Below, in pieces: positions 22,708-31,220 of a stretch of DNA of 64,000 bases. Made by a program: the position numbers and the translations under genes. The notes beneath the pieces were generated by a model, which worked only from the letters and a program-made list of their open reading frames with translations, made no database searches and had not been told where the DNA came from. The DNA comes from an uncultured Oscillospiraceae bacterium (lineage in GTDB: Bacteria > Bacillota > Clostridia > Oscillospirales > Oscillospiraceae), in contig CALWXC010000005.1 of assembly GCA_944385415.1 (NCBI GenBank), positions 1 through 64,000 of the forward strand, in the 5' to 3' direction. Position 1 is the first letter of the stretch. Every line of letters starts with the position of its first letter.

Positions 22708-25700
22708 TTATTGGGCATGGACATTCCGTGCAGTCAGCTCGTACAGGTCCCGCAGCTCCATGGGTTCATAGTAATAGAACCCCTGAATCAGCTCACAGCC
22801 CATATCCCGCAGAATGGCCGCCTGTTCCTCCGTCTCCACACCCTCGGCACAGATTCGCTGCCCAAAACTGTGACAGGCATAGACGATGCTCTTGATGAAG
22901 TGAAGAATCTCCGGAGAAGTGGTGATCTGGGTCAGCAGAGAACGATCCAGCTTGACAATACCCGTGGGGAATTGCAGCAGCAGGGACAGGGACGAATATC
23001 CCGCGCCAAAATCGTCCAAAGCCATTTGTAGCCCCAGTTCGTGGCAGCCCTTGATAAATTGCTGCAATCGCTCGGAGGACTCCACAAAGTGGGTTTCCGT
23101 CAGTTCCACCGTCAGATGGCTGCCGTCCATATGGTGCTGGTGCAGCGTTTTGCGGAGGAAGGGCACAAACTCACCGTCCATGATTTGCAGATAGCTGACG
23201 TTAAAGGAGAGGCGGATTTGAGAGCCGGAGGACAGCAGCCGTTTGCAGCAGCGGACCACCTGTTCAAACACCCAGCGGCCCACGCCGATGATCTGCCCGC
23301 TGCGCTCCAGAATGGGGACAAAGACGGTGGGGGAGATGTCCTTGCCGCCGTAGCGCCAGCGCAGCAGCGTTTCGCCGCCGCAAATCTGGCCGGTTTTGGC
23401 CGATACGATGGGCTGTACCACCACCCGGAAATTGGCCATGTTGTTGTAGATATCCCGGTTCAGCTGGATGGCCATGGTGGCCAGTTCCTTTTGGGTGAGC
23501 CGGTCCTGCTGGGAATGGACAACATAGGGACGGTCCGGCATGGATTTGGCCGTAGCGATCAAATCAATGGCGTTTTCCACCAGCACCTGGGGTGTGACGC
23601 CGTCGGCGGGATATTGCAGCAGACCCACCGAACAGGGACAGCGCAGCAGCACGCCGGAAGACCGGTAGGATTCCGCCACGGCGCTGCGGATGGCGTCAAT
23701 CAGCGTTTCCGGGGAATCGGTACAGTGGGGCGACACCAGCGCCATAAACCGCATACCGTCCAGCCGGAAAAAGGACAGGGTGTTGTTGAACCGGTTGGTC
23801 AGCAGGGCCACAATGGAACGCAGCATCTGGTTGGCCATCTGACGGCCTTTGATGCGGTTGATCTCCGTAAAGCCGTTGAAACTGAAGACAATCACCGGCA
23901 CGGGCTGACCGCCGGCATGGAACTCCAACAGCTTTTGTGTGGCGGCGGCCTCCTGAAGCAGCCGGGTGACGGGGTCTACCATAAACTCCGCGTCCTGGGT
24001 GGAAAGGCAGCCGGAGAAAAACAGGGGCACGGTATAGGTGTCGTTCCACTGGAGCAGGCCGCAGCAGTGGACCCACATGTGATTGCCGAAGCAGTCACGG
24101 ACCTGATACCGCAGATCGTGGACTGTGCGCTTGTGGGCCATCATGTCGGCAATGTCCCGGCAATAGAGCTGCTGATCCTCCGGTGAACAGATGCGTTTGA
24201 TCCAGGTGTTCAGCAGGTCCGGCACCACATTGCTGGGGAAGCCGAAGGCGTCGCGCATATTGTCGGAAATGTAAAACAGATTGGTTTGCAGATCTCCAAA
24301 GTAGAGAAACTGGGAACGGTTGATGGAGGTGATGGAACGAAACAGCGTCTCGGCATCGAAGAAGTTGGCCTGGATAAACTGGTGAAAGGCCGTATTCCGC
24401 ACCAGCTCGGGCATATCGTGCCGCTGGGGCCGGGTCTTGTTGATGAGAAACACGCTGTTTTCGTAGTATTTCCGCTTGTCCTCATACATGACCTTGTCGG
24501 CATGGGCCACCAGCATTTGCAGATGGAACGGCTTGCGGTCCGTCCAGGAGTGGCCCACGGCAATGTGCTGGTCACTGTCCGTGATGGTCTGTTTCAGCGT
24601 CTCCACATATTGGTGGAACTCGACCTCTGAAATGTTGGGCAGCACCACCACAAATTCGTCGCCGCCGGCCCGATAGATGTTGTGGTTTCCCACGGCTTTT
24701 TGAATGGTGTGATAACACTGGATAATCAGTTCATCACCGGCGTCATGGCCCAGCGTGTCGTTGATCTGCTTCAGGCCGGAGATGTCGCAGTACAAAACGC
24801 CCAGGGTGTCCATGGACGGGAAGATGGCGTCCAGTTCCGCCAAAGCGTTGCGGTTAAGGGCGCCGGTCAGGGAATCGCGGAAGCTCAGATCCTCCAGCCG
24901 CTGGATCAGGTTGCGGCGCTTGAGGACTGAAGCAAAGAAATATCCGATGGCATACAGCAGCGGTTTCAGCACCGGCAGCGATTCCGGCAGCGGGTTGTCC
25001 ACACCGAAAAAGCCAATGAGCCGCTGATCCAGATAGATGGGACCGGTCACCAAAGTGGTGACCTCCTGGGGCTTCAGGGCGTCGTAAACCAGGGGGCTGT
25101 ACTCCCGGATGTGTTCCAGGTTGTTGAGGACCACAATTTGATGACTCTGAAAGAGTCCGATCCACCAGTCGATGGCTTCCACAGGCACATTTTGCAGGTG
25201 GTCCTTCTGGGGCGTCACACCTGGTGCGCACCATTCGTAGGTGTTGTTGAAGGCTGCATCGCCGTTGTCCTCAAAAATATACGCCCGGCCGCAGTGAAAC
25301 TCCCGTCCGATATAGGCCAGCAGCTGCATCAGGGCGTCATCCACGTTGGCGGAGTTGTAGACCTGCTGCAAACACTCGTCAATGACCGTATCGCGTTTGG
25401 CCAGATACGGGGTATGGTGTGAGTCCGGTGGGGCCGAACCGCGGCCGGTCTCCACGGCCAGCTCCATGCGGCAGGGACGGCCCTCCCAGTCCAATATGGT
25501 GTCTTTGATGTTGTAATCCTGCTTTAACAGCGGGTTGTGATACGTCCATTCATAAAATGCTCCGGCACGCAGTTTGGAGTTGGTGCAAAATGCACAGGGT
25601 TCCTCCAATCCTTGAAGCAAGGCATAGCATTTTTGGCCGCGGTATGCTTCGTGGGAACCCAGTCCCAGCATTTTGCGCAGATGCGCGTTGACATAGAGTA

Positions 25701-25773
25701 AATCATAGGTCTTCATGTCCGAGATGTAGACATCTTCGTTGAGACTCTCAAAAAACTCACAGCTGAATTGCAT
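22708..25773 (-). CDS. Cyclic-di-GMP signalling protein (PAS-GAF-GGDEF-PAS-GGDEF-like-EAL)
   Basis: A 1021-aa soluble protein with an N-terminal PAS-like domain (about 1-110) and a GAF-type domain (about 125-285). The first GGDEF domain (about 295-445) has an intact AGGDEF site at 369-374. A second PAS-like domain lies at about 480-600 and a degenerate GGDEF domain at about 605-755 (the site reads RLDGMRF). The C-terminal EAL domain (about 770-1010) has ETLLRW, SFNVSYLQ, ELTETHF, ALDDFGAGYSSL, VKLDRS and AEGVET; the catalytic acidic residues and lysine are kept. It could therefore both make and degrade c-di-GMP, or use one GGDEF as a GTP sensor. No TM segments. Transcribed alone. Confidence 0.92.
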   Translation of the reverse strand: MQFSCEFFESLNEDVYISDMKTYDLLYVNAHLRKMLGLGSHEAYRGQKCYALLQGLEEPCAFCTNSKLRAGAFYEWTYHNPLLKQDYNIKDTILDWEGRPCRMELAVETGRGSAPPDSHHTPYLAKRDTVIDECLQQVYNSANVDDALMQLLAYIGREFHCGRAYIFEDNGDAAFNNTYEWCAPGVTPQKDHLQNVPVEAIDWWIGLFQSHQIVVLNNLEHIREYSPLVYDALKPQEVTTLVTGPIYLDQRLIGFFGVDNPLPESLPVLKPLLYAIGYFFASVLKRRNLIQRLEDLSFRDSLTGALNRNALAELDAIFPSMDTLGVLYCDISGLKQINDTLGHDAGDELIIQCYHTIQKAVGNHNIYRAGGDEFVVVLPNISEVEFHQYVETLKQTITDSDQHIAVGHSWTDRKPFHLQMLVAHADKVMYEDKRKYYENSVFLINKTRPQRHDMPELVRNTAFHQFIQANFFDAETLFRSITSINRSQFLYFGDLQTNLFYISDNMRDAFGFPSNVVPDLLNTWIKRICSPEDQQLYCRDIADMMAHKRTVHDLRYQVRDCFGNHMWVHCCGLLQWNDTYTVPLFFSGCLSTQDAEFMVDPVTRLLQEAAATQKLLEFHAGGQPVPVIVFSFNGFTEINRIKGRQMANQMLRSIVALLTNRFNNTLSFFRLDGMRFMALVSPHCTDSPETLIDAIRSAVAESYRSSGVLLRCPCSVGLLQYPADGVTPQVLVENAIDLIATAKSMPDRPYVVHSQQDRLTQKELATMAIQLNRDIYNNMANFRVVVQPIVSAKTGQICGGETLLRWRYGGKDISPTVFVPILERSGQIIGVGRWVFEQVVRCCKRLLSSGSQIRLSFNVSYLQIMDGEFVPFLRKTLHQHHMDGSHLTVELTETHFVESSERLQQFIKGCHELGLQMALDDFGAGYSSLSLLLQFPTGIVKLDRSLLTQITTSPEILHFIKSIVYACHSFGQRICAEGVETEEQAAILRDMGCELIQGFYYYEPMELRDLYELTARNVHAQ

Positions 25774-25923
25774 AGCCTCGCCTCTTTTTCTCCTGCTTTC
25801 CGACTCTGATACAGTTAGATACCCTTAATATACCATACAATTCCAGGAAAGGCCACTGAAATTAAAAAAAGAAAGGAAAATTGTCACAGATTGCCGAATG
25901 AATTCCGTAAACAACGGCCGCCG

Positions 25924-26304
25924 TCAGTCCTTGCAAAAGTGGATTGCGGGGACGGAGCGGGTGGACAGGACCTGGACGCCCAGGCCCAGCAGGTCCTCCA
26001 GCAGCACCTGCCCCATGGCCACCGGAGCGGTCACCGTGAGACCGTGCAGCAGATCCACGGCCTCCGTCAGCCGGGACAGGGGAATGGGGGCCGACAGCCG
26101 CACGGAGCACAGGGGATAGAGACCGCCGGAGACGGCCACGGAGGTGGTCACATTCCGCAGGGGCATGGTCAGCTCCTGCCGGGCAAAGTCGGCTCCCTGG
26201 GTGCAGAGATTGCCGGTGCAGCCGGTGACCGCGTCCCCCTCCATTGTTACGGTCAGGGCGCAGCAGTTGGGGCAGAGACTACACAGCAGGGTTTTCGTCA
26301 TCAT
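25924..26304 (-). CDS. DUF1667 cysteine-rich protein of GlpABC-like operon
   Basis: A 126-aa protein beginning MMTKTLLCSLCPNCCALTV, then GCTGNLCTQGADFARQEL; this Cys pattern is that of DUF1667 proteins, small partners of GlpA/GlpB-like FAD enzymes. The start at 26304 has a GGAGG site and overlaps the upstream oxidoreductase by 26 bp. It may carry an iron-sulfur centre that links the dehydrogenase to an electron acceptor; this is inferred from family context. Confidence 0.85.
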   Translation of the reverse strand: MMTKTLLCSLCPNCCALTVTMEGDAVTGCTGNLCTQGADFARQELTMPLRNVTTSVAVSGGLYPLCSVRLSAPIPLSRLTEAVDLLHGLTVTAPVAMGQVLLEDLLGLGVQVLSTRSVPAIHFCKD

Positions 26305-27529
26305 AACAGCATACCTCCACGGGGGAACCGTCAGCCAGGTCCGGAATGGGCAGATGGACCATCTGGGCTGGGGTGGCATAGGGAATGGTGCGGCGGCAGA
26401 GGGTTTGACCGTCCTGGACGGCCTCCACCACCAGATGCCGCCGGGGCGCGGCGGGACGGAAGGAGAGCACAGCCGCTTCGCCCCGGCACAGCTGCTGGGG
26501 CACCACATGGCCGCAGCCGCGGCCTGTGACGGCAATGGGGCAGGGGGGCAGGGGTCCGGCCAGATACCGCACCACCTGTTCCGCCAGAAATTCGGCTTCG
26601 GCGGAGACATCGTCGGCCACGTCATGGACGTGGAGAACGTTTCCGGCGGCGAAGATGCCGGGGACTGTGGTCTGTAAGAACTGGTCCACTACAGGGCCGC
26701 CGGTCTGGCTGTCCAGCTGGACCCCGGCCATGCGGCTCAGTTCGTTTTCAGGAATCAGACCCACCGAGAGAATCAGCGTATCACAGGGAATCCGCCTTGC
26801 CGTCTCCGGCAGGGGACAGCGCTGATCGTCCACGGCACAGACCGTGACGGCTTCCAGCCGCGCCGCGCCGTGGAGTTCCGTCACTGTATGGGACAGATGG
26901 AGCGGGATGTGGAAATCGTCCAAACACTGGGTGACGTTCCGGGGCAATCCGCTGGGGTGGGGCAAAATCTCATAGACGCCCAAAACGTGGGCCCCCTCCA
27001 GCGTCAGCCGCCGGGCCATAATCAGGCCGATGTCACCGGAACCGAGAATCACGATTTCCCGGCCCACCATGTTGTTGCAGAGGTTGACGTAGGCCTGCGC
27101 CACACCGGCGGTGAACACACCGGCGGGCCGGGCGCCGTACATGGGCAGAGCCCCGGCGGCCCGCTCGCGGCAGCCCATGGCCAGAATCACGGCCCGGGCC
27201 TGATATTGCGTCAGCCCCCGGCGGGATACGGCAGTCACCACCCGCTGGTCCGTCAGACCCGTGACGGTGGTGCCGGTGTGGAGTTCGATGCCTTCCGCCC
27301 GGACCGGGTCCAGAAACCGCTTGGCGTATTCGGGGCCGGTGAGGGCTTCGTGGAACCGCGTCAGACCGAAGCCGTCGTGGATGCACTGACGCAGAATACC
27401 ACCGGCTTCCGGTTCCCGCTCCAGAATCACCAAGTCCCGGACGCCCTGCTCGTGGAGGGCCAGCGCCGCGGCCAGACCGGCGGGACCGCCGCCGAGGATG
27501 ACCACGTCTTTCATAATGGGCTCGTTCAT
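26279..27529 (-). CDS. FAD-dependent pyridine nucleotide-disulfide type oxidoreductase
   Basis: A 416-aa flavoprotein. FAD motif DVVILGGGPAGLAAALALHEQG is at residues 8-29, a second dinucleotide-binding motif EIVILGSGDIGLIMARRL is near 155, and the closing FAD motif TVPGIFAAGNVLHVHD is near 290. The family sits with GlpA-like dehydrogenases in anaerobes and may pass electrons between the dehydrogenase and NAD(P). The start overlaps the stop of the upstream gene (ATGA). Substrate is not deducible. Confidence 0.86.
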   Translation of the reverse strand: MNEPIMKDVVILGGGPAGLAAALALHEQGVRDLVILEREPEAGGILRQCIHDGFGLTRFHEALTGPEYAKRFLDPVRAEGIELHTGTTVTGLTDQRVVTAVSRRGLTQYQARAVILAMGCRERAAGALPMYGARPAGVFTAGVAQAYVNLCNNMVGREIVILGSGDIGLIMARRLTLEGAHVLGVYEILPHPSGLPRNVTQCLDDFHIPLHLSHTVTELHGAARLEAVTVCAVDDQRCPLPETARRIPCDTLILSVGLIPENELSRMAGVQLDSQTGGPVVDQFLQTTVPGIFAAGNVLHVHDVADDVSAEAEFLAEQVVRYLAGPLPPCPIAVTGRGCGHVVPQQLCRGEAAVLSFRPAAPRRHLVVEAVQDGQTLCRRTIPYATPAQMVHLPIPDLADGSPVEVCCYDDENPAV

Positions 27530-28989
27530 ACGTCACGCACCTTTCCTGCAAACAGCCGGGAACCTGCCGGGCCGTAGAGCAGCTGTTCTCTGGGAATCCC
27601 GGCCAGCTCCTCCATCAGCGCCACCAGACGGGTCTGACAGTAGCCGCCCTGGCAGCGGCCCATCATGGCGCCGCAGCGGTATTTCAATCCCGTCAGCGTC
27701 CGGGCGGGCAGGGGACCGGACAAAGCCGCCGCCACGTCGGCACGGGTGATGGTGCGGCAGCGGCAGACGATTTCCCCATGGTCTGGATTGTCGGCAATGA
27801 GACGGGCCTGGGCCGCCGGACCCAAATGCCGCAGAGACATGGGCCGCTGCCGGATGGGGTCGAAGTCAGCCCGTTCCACCAGGGACTCCGTCAAACCCAG
27901 GAGCCGGATGACCTCCCGGGCGATGGGCACCGAGGCCGTCAGGCCCGGCGATTCTATACCGATCAGGTGGATGACCCGGGGGGACACATCCTCCCGGCGG
28001 CAGATGACAAAATCATCGTAGCCGCCCCGGTCGGGGCCCGTCAGTTTGGGCCGGACACCGGCAAAGGCGCGGATACAGTCGGACCGGCTGAGACTGGGGA
28101 AAATCCGCCGCCCCTCCCGCAAAAGCATATCCTGGGTGGGAGCTGTGGTGCGCCAGTCCGTGGGGCCGTCGATGTATTCGGTGCTGGGACCGATCAGAAT
28201 GTTGCCCTCCAGCGTGGGCGTCAGATGGATGCCCAGGCCGCCGGTGCGGTAGTTGGGCACCGGATAGGCAGGCAGGGGCAGCAGGGAGGAGAGCCGTTCG
28301 TCCAGCAGGAAATATTCACCCCGGCAGGGGTAGATCTCATAGCCCGTCAGGCCCAGCAGCGCCGCCACCTTGTCGGAGAACAGCCCGGCACAGTTGATGA
28401 CCCACCGGCTGTACAGGGTGTGGCTGCCCACCGTCAGCGCCCACAGGCCGTCTTGGCGGACGGCGGCGGTCAGAGGACTGGAAAAGAGAAACCGGACACC
28501 GTTTTGAGCGGCGTTTTCCGCCAGGGCCCAGGTCCATTGGAACGGGTCTACAATGCCCGTAGAGGCCGAATACAGGGCAAATTCTCCCGCCACCGCCGGA
28601 GCCAGCTTCCGCAGCTCGTCCCGGCCCATGAGCTTCAAGCCCGGCACACCATTCCGGCGGCCCCGCTCCAGCATGGAAAGCAGGTGGGCCCGGTCCTCCT
28701 CATCAAAGCCCACCACCAGCTTGCCGGTGCGGCGCATGGGTACATCCAGATGGGCCGTCAGATCGGAGAACAGCCGGTTGCCTTCCACACACAGCCGGGC
28801 CATGAGGGAGCCGGGGGCGTTGTGGAATCCGGCATGGATGACGCCGGAATTGCGGGCGCTGGTGCCGCCGAACAGGTCCGGATGGGCTTCAGCCACCGCC
28901 ACGCGCAGATGGTAGCGGCTCAGCTCCCGGGCCACGGCGCAGCCGATGACACCGGCGCCGATGATGGTGATATCCAGTGGACGGTCCAT
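27526..28989 (-). CDS. GlpA-like FAD-dependent dehydrogenase with [2Fe-2S] BFD-like domain
   Basis: A 487-aa flavoenzyme of the DAO/glycerol-3-phosphate dehydrogenase group. The FAD site ITIIGAGVIGCAVARELSRY is at residues 7-26, followed by TSARNSGVIHAGFH and, near 350, LIGIESPGLTASVPIA. The C-terminal 100 residues form a BFD-like iron-sulfur domain with VCRCRTITRADV and CGAMMGRCQGGYC. It is the first gene of a three-gene operon with the FAD oxidoreductase and the DUF1667 protein, the layout of anaerobic glycerol-3-phosphate or 2-hydroxyacid dehydrogenase systems. It may oxidise glycerol-3-phosphate, but the substrate is unproven. Confidence 0.85.
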   Translation of the reverse strand: MDRPLDITIIGAGVIGCAVARELSRYHLRVAVAEAHPDLFGGTSARNSGVIHAGFHNAPGSLMARLCVEGNRLFSDLTAHLDVPMRRTGKLVVGFDEEDRAHLLSMLERGRRNGVPGLKLMGRDELRKLAPAVAGEFALYSASTGIVDPFQWTWALAENAAQNGVRFLFSSPLTAAVRQDGLWALTVGSHTLYSRWVINCAGLFSDKVAALLGLTGYEIYPCRGEYFLLDERLSSLLPLPAYPVPNYRTGGLGIHLTPTLEGNILIGPSTEYIDGPTDWRTTAPTQDMLLREGRRIFPSLSRSDCIRAFAGVRPKLTGPDRGGYDDFVICRREDVSPRVIHLIGIESPGLTASVPIAREVIRLLGLTESLVERADFDPIRQRPMSLRHLGPAAQARLIADNPDHGEIVCRCRTITRADVAAALSGPLPARTLTGLKYRCGAMMGRCQGGYCQTRLVALMEELAGIPREQLLYGPAGSRLFAGKVRDV

Positions 28990-29072
28990 GGACGGTCACT
29001 CCTTTACAGCAGAATCTCATTTCCTCCATGATACGACGGCATCTTTCCCATGTCAACCAACGGAAAAGACTC

Positions 29073-29101
29073 TTGACAGAAGGGAAAACCTGTGGTATTC
29101 T
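29073..29101 (+). promoter_or_regulatory. Promoter of the DUF2325 gene
   Basis: TTGACA (29073-29078) and TATTCT (29096-29101) with a 17-nt spacer, directly followed by the first of two GTTAG-type dyads. Confidence 0.75.
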
Positions 29102-29109
29102 GCAAATAA

Positions 29110-29186
29110 GTTAGTCACATATAACCAATGTCAATCAAGGCGGGCGGCCGCCGTTTCTTTTCCAATGAAAGTTAGTTACATCTAAC
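29110..29186. promoter_or_regulatory. Two GTTAG-N6-(C/A)TAAC operator-like dyads
   Basis: GTTAGTCACATATAAC (29110-29125) and GTTAGTTACATCTAAC (29171-29186) match at 14 of 16 positions. The second has a perfect GTTAG/CTAAC inverted repeat with 6-nt spacing. The pattern resembles binding sites of DtxR-type metal-dependent repressors. They lie downstream of the promoter and upstream of the RBS. Confidence 0.55.
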
Positions 29187-29210
29187 CATCAAATCAAGGA
29201 GGCGCGAACA

Positions 29211-29495
29211 ATGAGCGTGGTCATCATCGGCGGCAACGACCGCATGGAGCGGCTGTACCAGGACACCTGTAAGGCCTATGGATGTAAGGCGAAGATTTTT
29301 CTGCACCTGAAAAGTGAGCTGCGCCGAAAAATCGGCAGTCCGGATTTAATGATCCTGTTTACCAATACCGTCTCCCATAAAATGGTCAACTGCGCCATGT
29401 GTGAGGCGCGGCGGTGCAACACGGTCATTGCCCGGTCCCACAGCAGCAGTCTCAGCGCCCTCCAGACCATTTTGGAGCAGCACTGCAAGCATTGA
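29211..29495 (+). CDS. DUF2325 domain protein
   Basis: A 94-aa protein with the DUF2325 pattern: SVVIIGGNDRMERLYQDTCKAYGCKAKIF at the start, DLMILFTNTVSHKMVNCAMCEAR in the middle and a Cys/His tail. DUF2325 proteins are short Rossmann-like domains of unknown function with conserved Cys residues, sometimes linked to metal handling. An AAGGAGG site precedes the ATG. The metal-type operator dyads upstream fit such a role. Confidence 0.85.
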   Translation: MSVVIIGGNDRMERLYQDTCKAYGCKAKIFLHLKSELRRKIGSPDLMILFTNTVSHKMVNCAMCEARRCNTVIARSHSSSLSALQTILEQHCKH

Positions 29496-29577
29496 GCATC
29501 GCACCTCCGGCGTGGCGGCGGCATAGGATGGAGTGCGGCCCAGGAATCATCCGGCCGCGCGAAAGGGGAAACAAAAC

Positions 29578-30195
29578 ATGTCGCAATTTTTTCATATGCC
29601 GCCCCAGGACTGCCGCGGTGAGGAACTGAGCTTTACGCCGGAGACCCGCCGCCACGTCCAGGGCGGTGACGGCTGTTGTCAGCCGTCCTGCTGCTGCCCG
29701 CCGCCCTGTCCGCCCCCCTGCCCGCCGGCCGGACTCACCGGAGCCACTGGCCCCACCGGTCCCACCGGTCCCACGGGTGCCACCGGCGCAACGGGCTTCA
29801 TCGGTCCCGTGGGCCCCACCGGTGCGACGGGAGCCACTGGTGTGACCGGCCCCACTGGTCCCAGCGGTGCCACCGGTGCAACGGGTTCTGCTGGTCCCAG
29901 CGGTCCCACCGGTGCGACTGGCGTAACGGGTCCCACTGGTCCCAGCGGCGCAACCGGTGCAACGGGTCCCACCGGTCCCAGCGGCGCAACCGGCGCAACA
30001 GGCCCCACCGGCCCCAGCGGTCCTACGGGTGCAACGGGCCCCACTGGTCCCACCGGCGCAACCGGCCCCACCGGTCCGTCGGCCGCGGCGGCGGCATTTG
30101 TGGCCAATGCCACCGGTACCAACGATATCGTTAACAAGTTCAACTCCCTGCTGGCCAACCTCCGGGCGGCCGGCCTGATGAAGAGCGGCAGCTAA
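29578..30195 (+). CDS. Collagen-like Gly-X-Thr repeat protein
   Basis: A 205-aa protein. The start at 29578 has a GAAAGGGG site. The N-terminus carries a Cys/Pro-rich knot ([18 protein letters not shown]). Then come about 38 uninterrupted G-X-Y triplets, mostly GAT, GPT and GPS, that code for a collagen-type triple helix. The short C-terminal tail ends with [20 protein letters not shown]. Such proteins form spore-surface filaments (BclA-like) or cell-surface stalks. The repeats make the DNA repetitive, so length can vary between strains. Confidence 0.9.
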   Translation: MSQFFHMPPQDCRGEELSFTPETRRHVQGGDGCCQPSCCCPPPCPPPCPPAGLTGATGPTGPTGPTGATGATGFIGPVGPTGATGATGVTGPTGPSGATGATGSAGPSGPTGATGVTGPTGPSGATGATGPTGPSGATGATGPTGPSGPTGATGPTGPTGATGPTGPSAAAAAFVANATGTNDIVNKFNSLLANLRAAGLMKSGS

Positions 30196-30200
30196 AAACA

Positions 30201-30230
30201 GACGCGCCCCGGTGTTTTGGGGCGCGTCTT
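30201..30230. terminator. Bidirectional terminator between collagen-like and HAD genes
   Basis: GACGCGCCCC (30201-30210) pairs with GGGGCGCGTC (30219-30228). On the minus strand the stem is followed by TGTTTTTAG, so it also ends the convergent HAD gene. Confidence 0.85.
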
Positions 30231-30244
30231 GCTATGTTGGATGG

Positions 30245-31093
30245 TTACCGCTGTTTCAGCAGCTCCACCAGGGCGGCAATGGTGCCCTCCTGGCAGCTGA
30301 CGGGCAGGGGCGTATATCCCCGATGGAAAAGGGACGATTCCGCCGACGTAGGATAGAACGCCTCATCGGCCTTGTCCAGCATATCCAGATCGTTGGGGGC
30401 GTCGCCGACGCACAGCAGCGTGGACCGGCCCAGCCGTTGGGCCAGTTCCCGGGCGGCGTTGCCCTTGCCGCAGCCCTTGGGCAGTAGCTCAATCATCCGG
30501 GGCATGGACCGGACCGATTCCAACAGATGGCTGTACCGCTCTGCCACCAGGGCTTCGATGGCCTCGAAGGGGGCTTCCTCCTCCGGGGAGGTTTCGTCGG
30601 GCCGGGCGTGGGCCGCCTTCTGAAACGGGGCATAGAGACAGGCCACCGACATGATATCCCGCAGATCGTCCCAGCCGCCATAGTCCGGCTCCAGGCCGTA
30701 CCGGGCCAGATAGGCATCCCGGATGGCGTCGTAGCCCATGCAGCGGTGACGGTCCAGTCCCTGGAGCTCCAGACGCAGCTGGGGGAACCGGCCGGTGATG
30801 TCCCGGACAGCCGCCATGGCCTCATCGCTGAGTTGATGGAACACGGTCACCCGGTCCGTATCCGGCTCCCAGAGGGCGCCGCCATTGGCCAGAATCACCG
30901 GTACGGAAATGGGCAGCTGCTCCACGGGCTTGCGGAACATGGGCCGGGACCGGCCGGTGGCAATGGTGAACACGCCGCCCCGGTCCGTAAATTCCGCGAT
31001 GGCGTCCAGATTGGCCTGGGGAACCGTGCCGTCAAAGGCCGTCATGGTGCGGTCGTAGTCGCTGACCAGGAGAATATGGGAAAAATCTGTCAT
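30245..31093 (-). CDS. HAD-superfamily (Cof-like) phosphatase
   Basis: A 282-aa HAD hydrolase. Motif I is VSDYDRTM (nucleophile and acid Asp), motif II FTIATGRS, motif III lysine in LLPKGCGKGNAA, and motif IV CVGDAPNDLDML. A C2-type cap lies between motifs II and III. Such enzymes remove phosphate from sugar phosphates or flavin precursors; the substrate cannot be told from sequence. A GAGG site precedes the ATG. Transcribed alone. Confidence 0.9.
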   Translation of the reverse strand: MTDFSHILLVSDYDRTMTAFDGTVPQANLDAIAEFTDRGGVFTIATGRSRPMFRKPVEQLPISVPVILANGGALWEPDTDRVTVFHQLSDEAMAAVRDITGRFPQLRLELQGLDRHRCMGYDAIRDAYLARYGLEPDYGGWDDLRDIMSVACLYAPFQKAAHARPDETSPEEEAPFEAIEALVAERYSHLLESVRSMPRMIELLPKGCGKGNAARELAQRLGRSTLLCVGDAPNDLDMLDKADEAFYPTSAESSLFHRGYTPLPVSCQEGTIAALVELLKQR

Positions 31094-31220
31094 GGTATAG
31101 CCTCAATTCTTGTCTTGGAGTTATTTTCAGTATACCGTGTTTCGACGGATTTGTCCATTTATTCATGGTTTGTTCACATTTGTTCTCTACCATAGCAAGA
31201 GAGAAAAAGGGGGAATCTCC

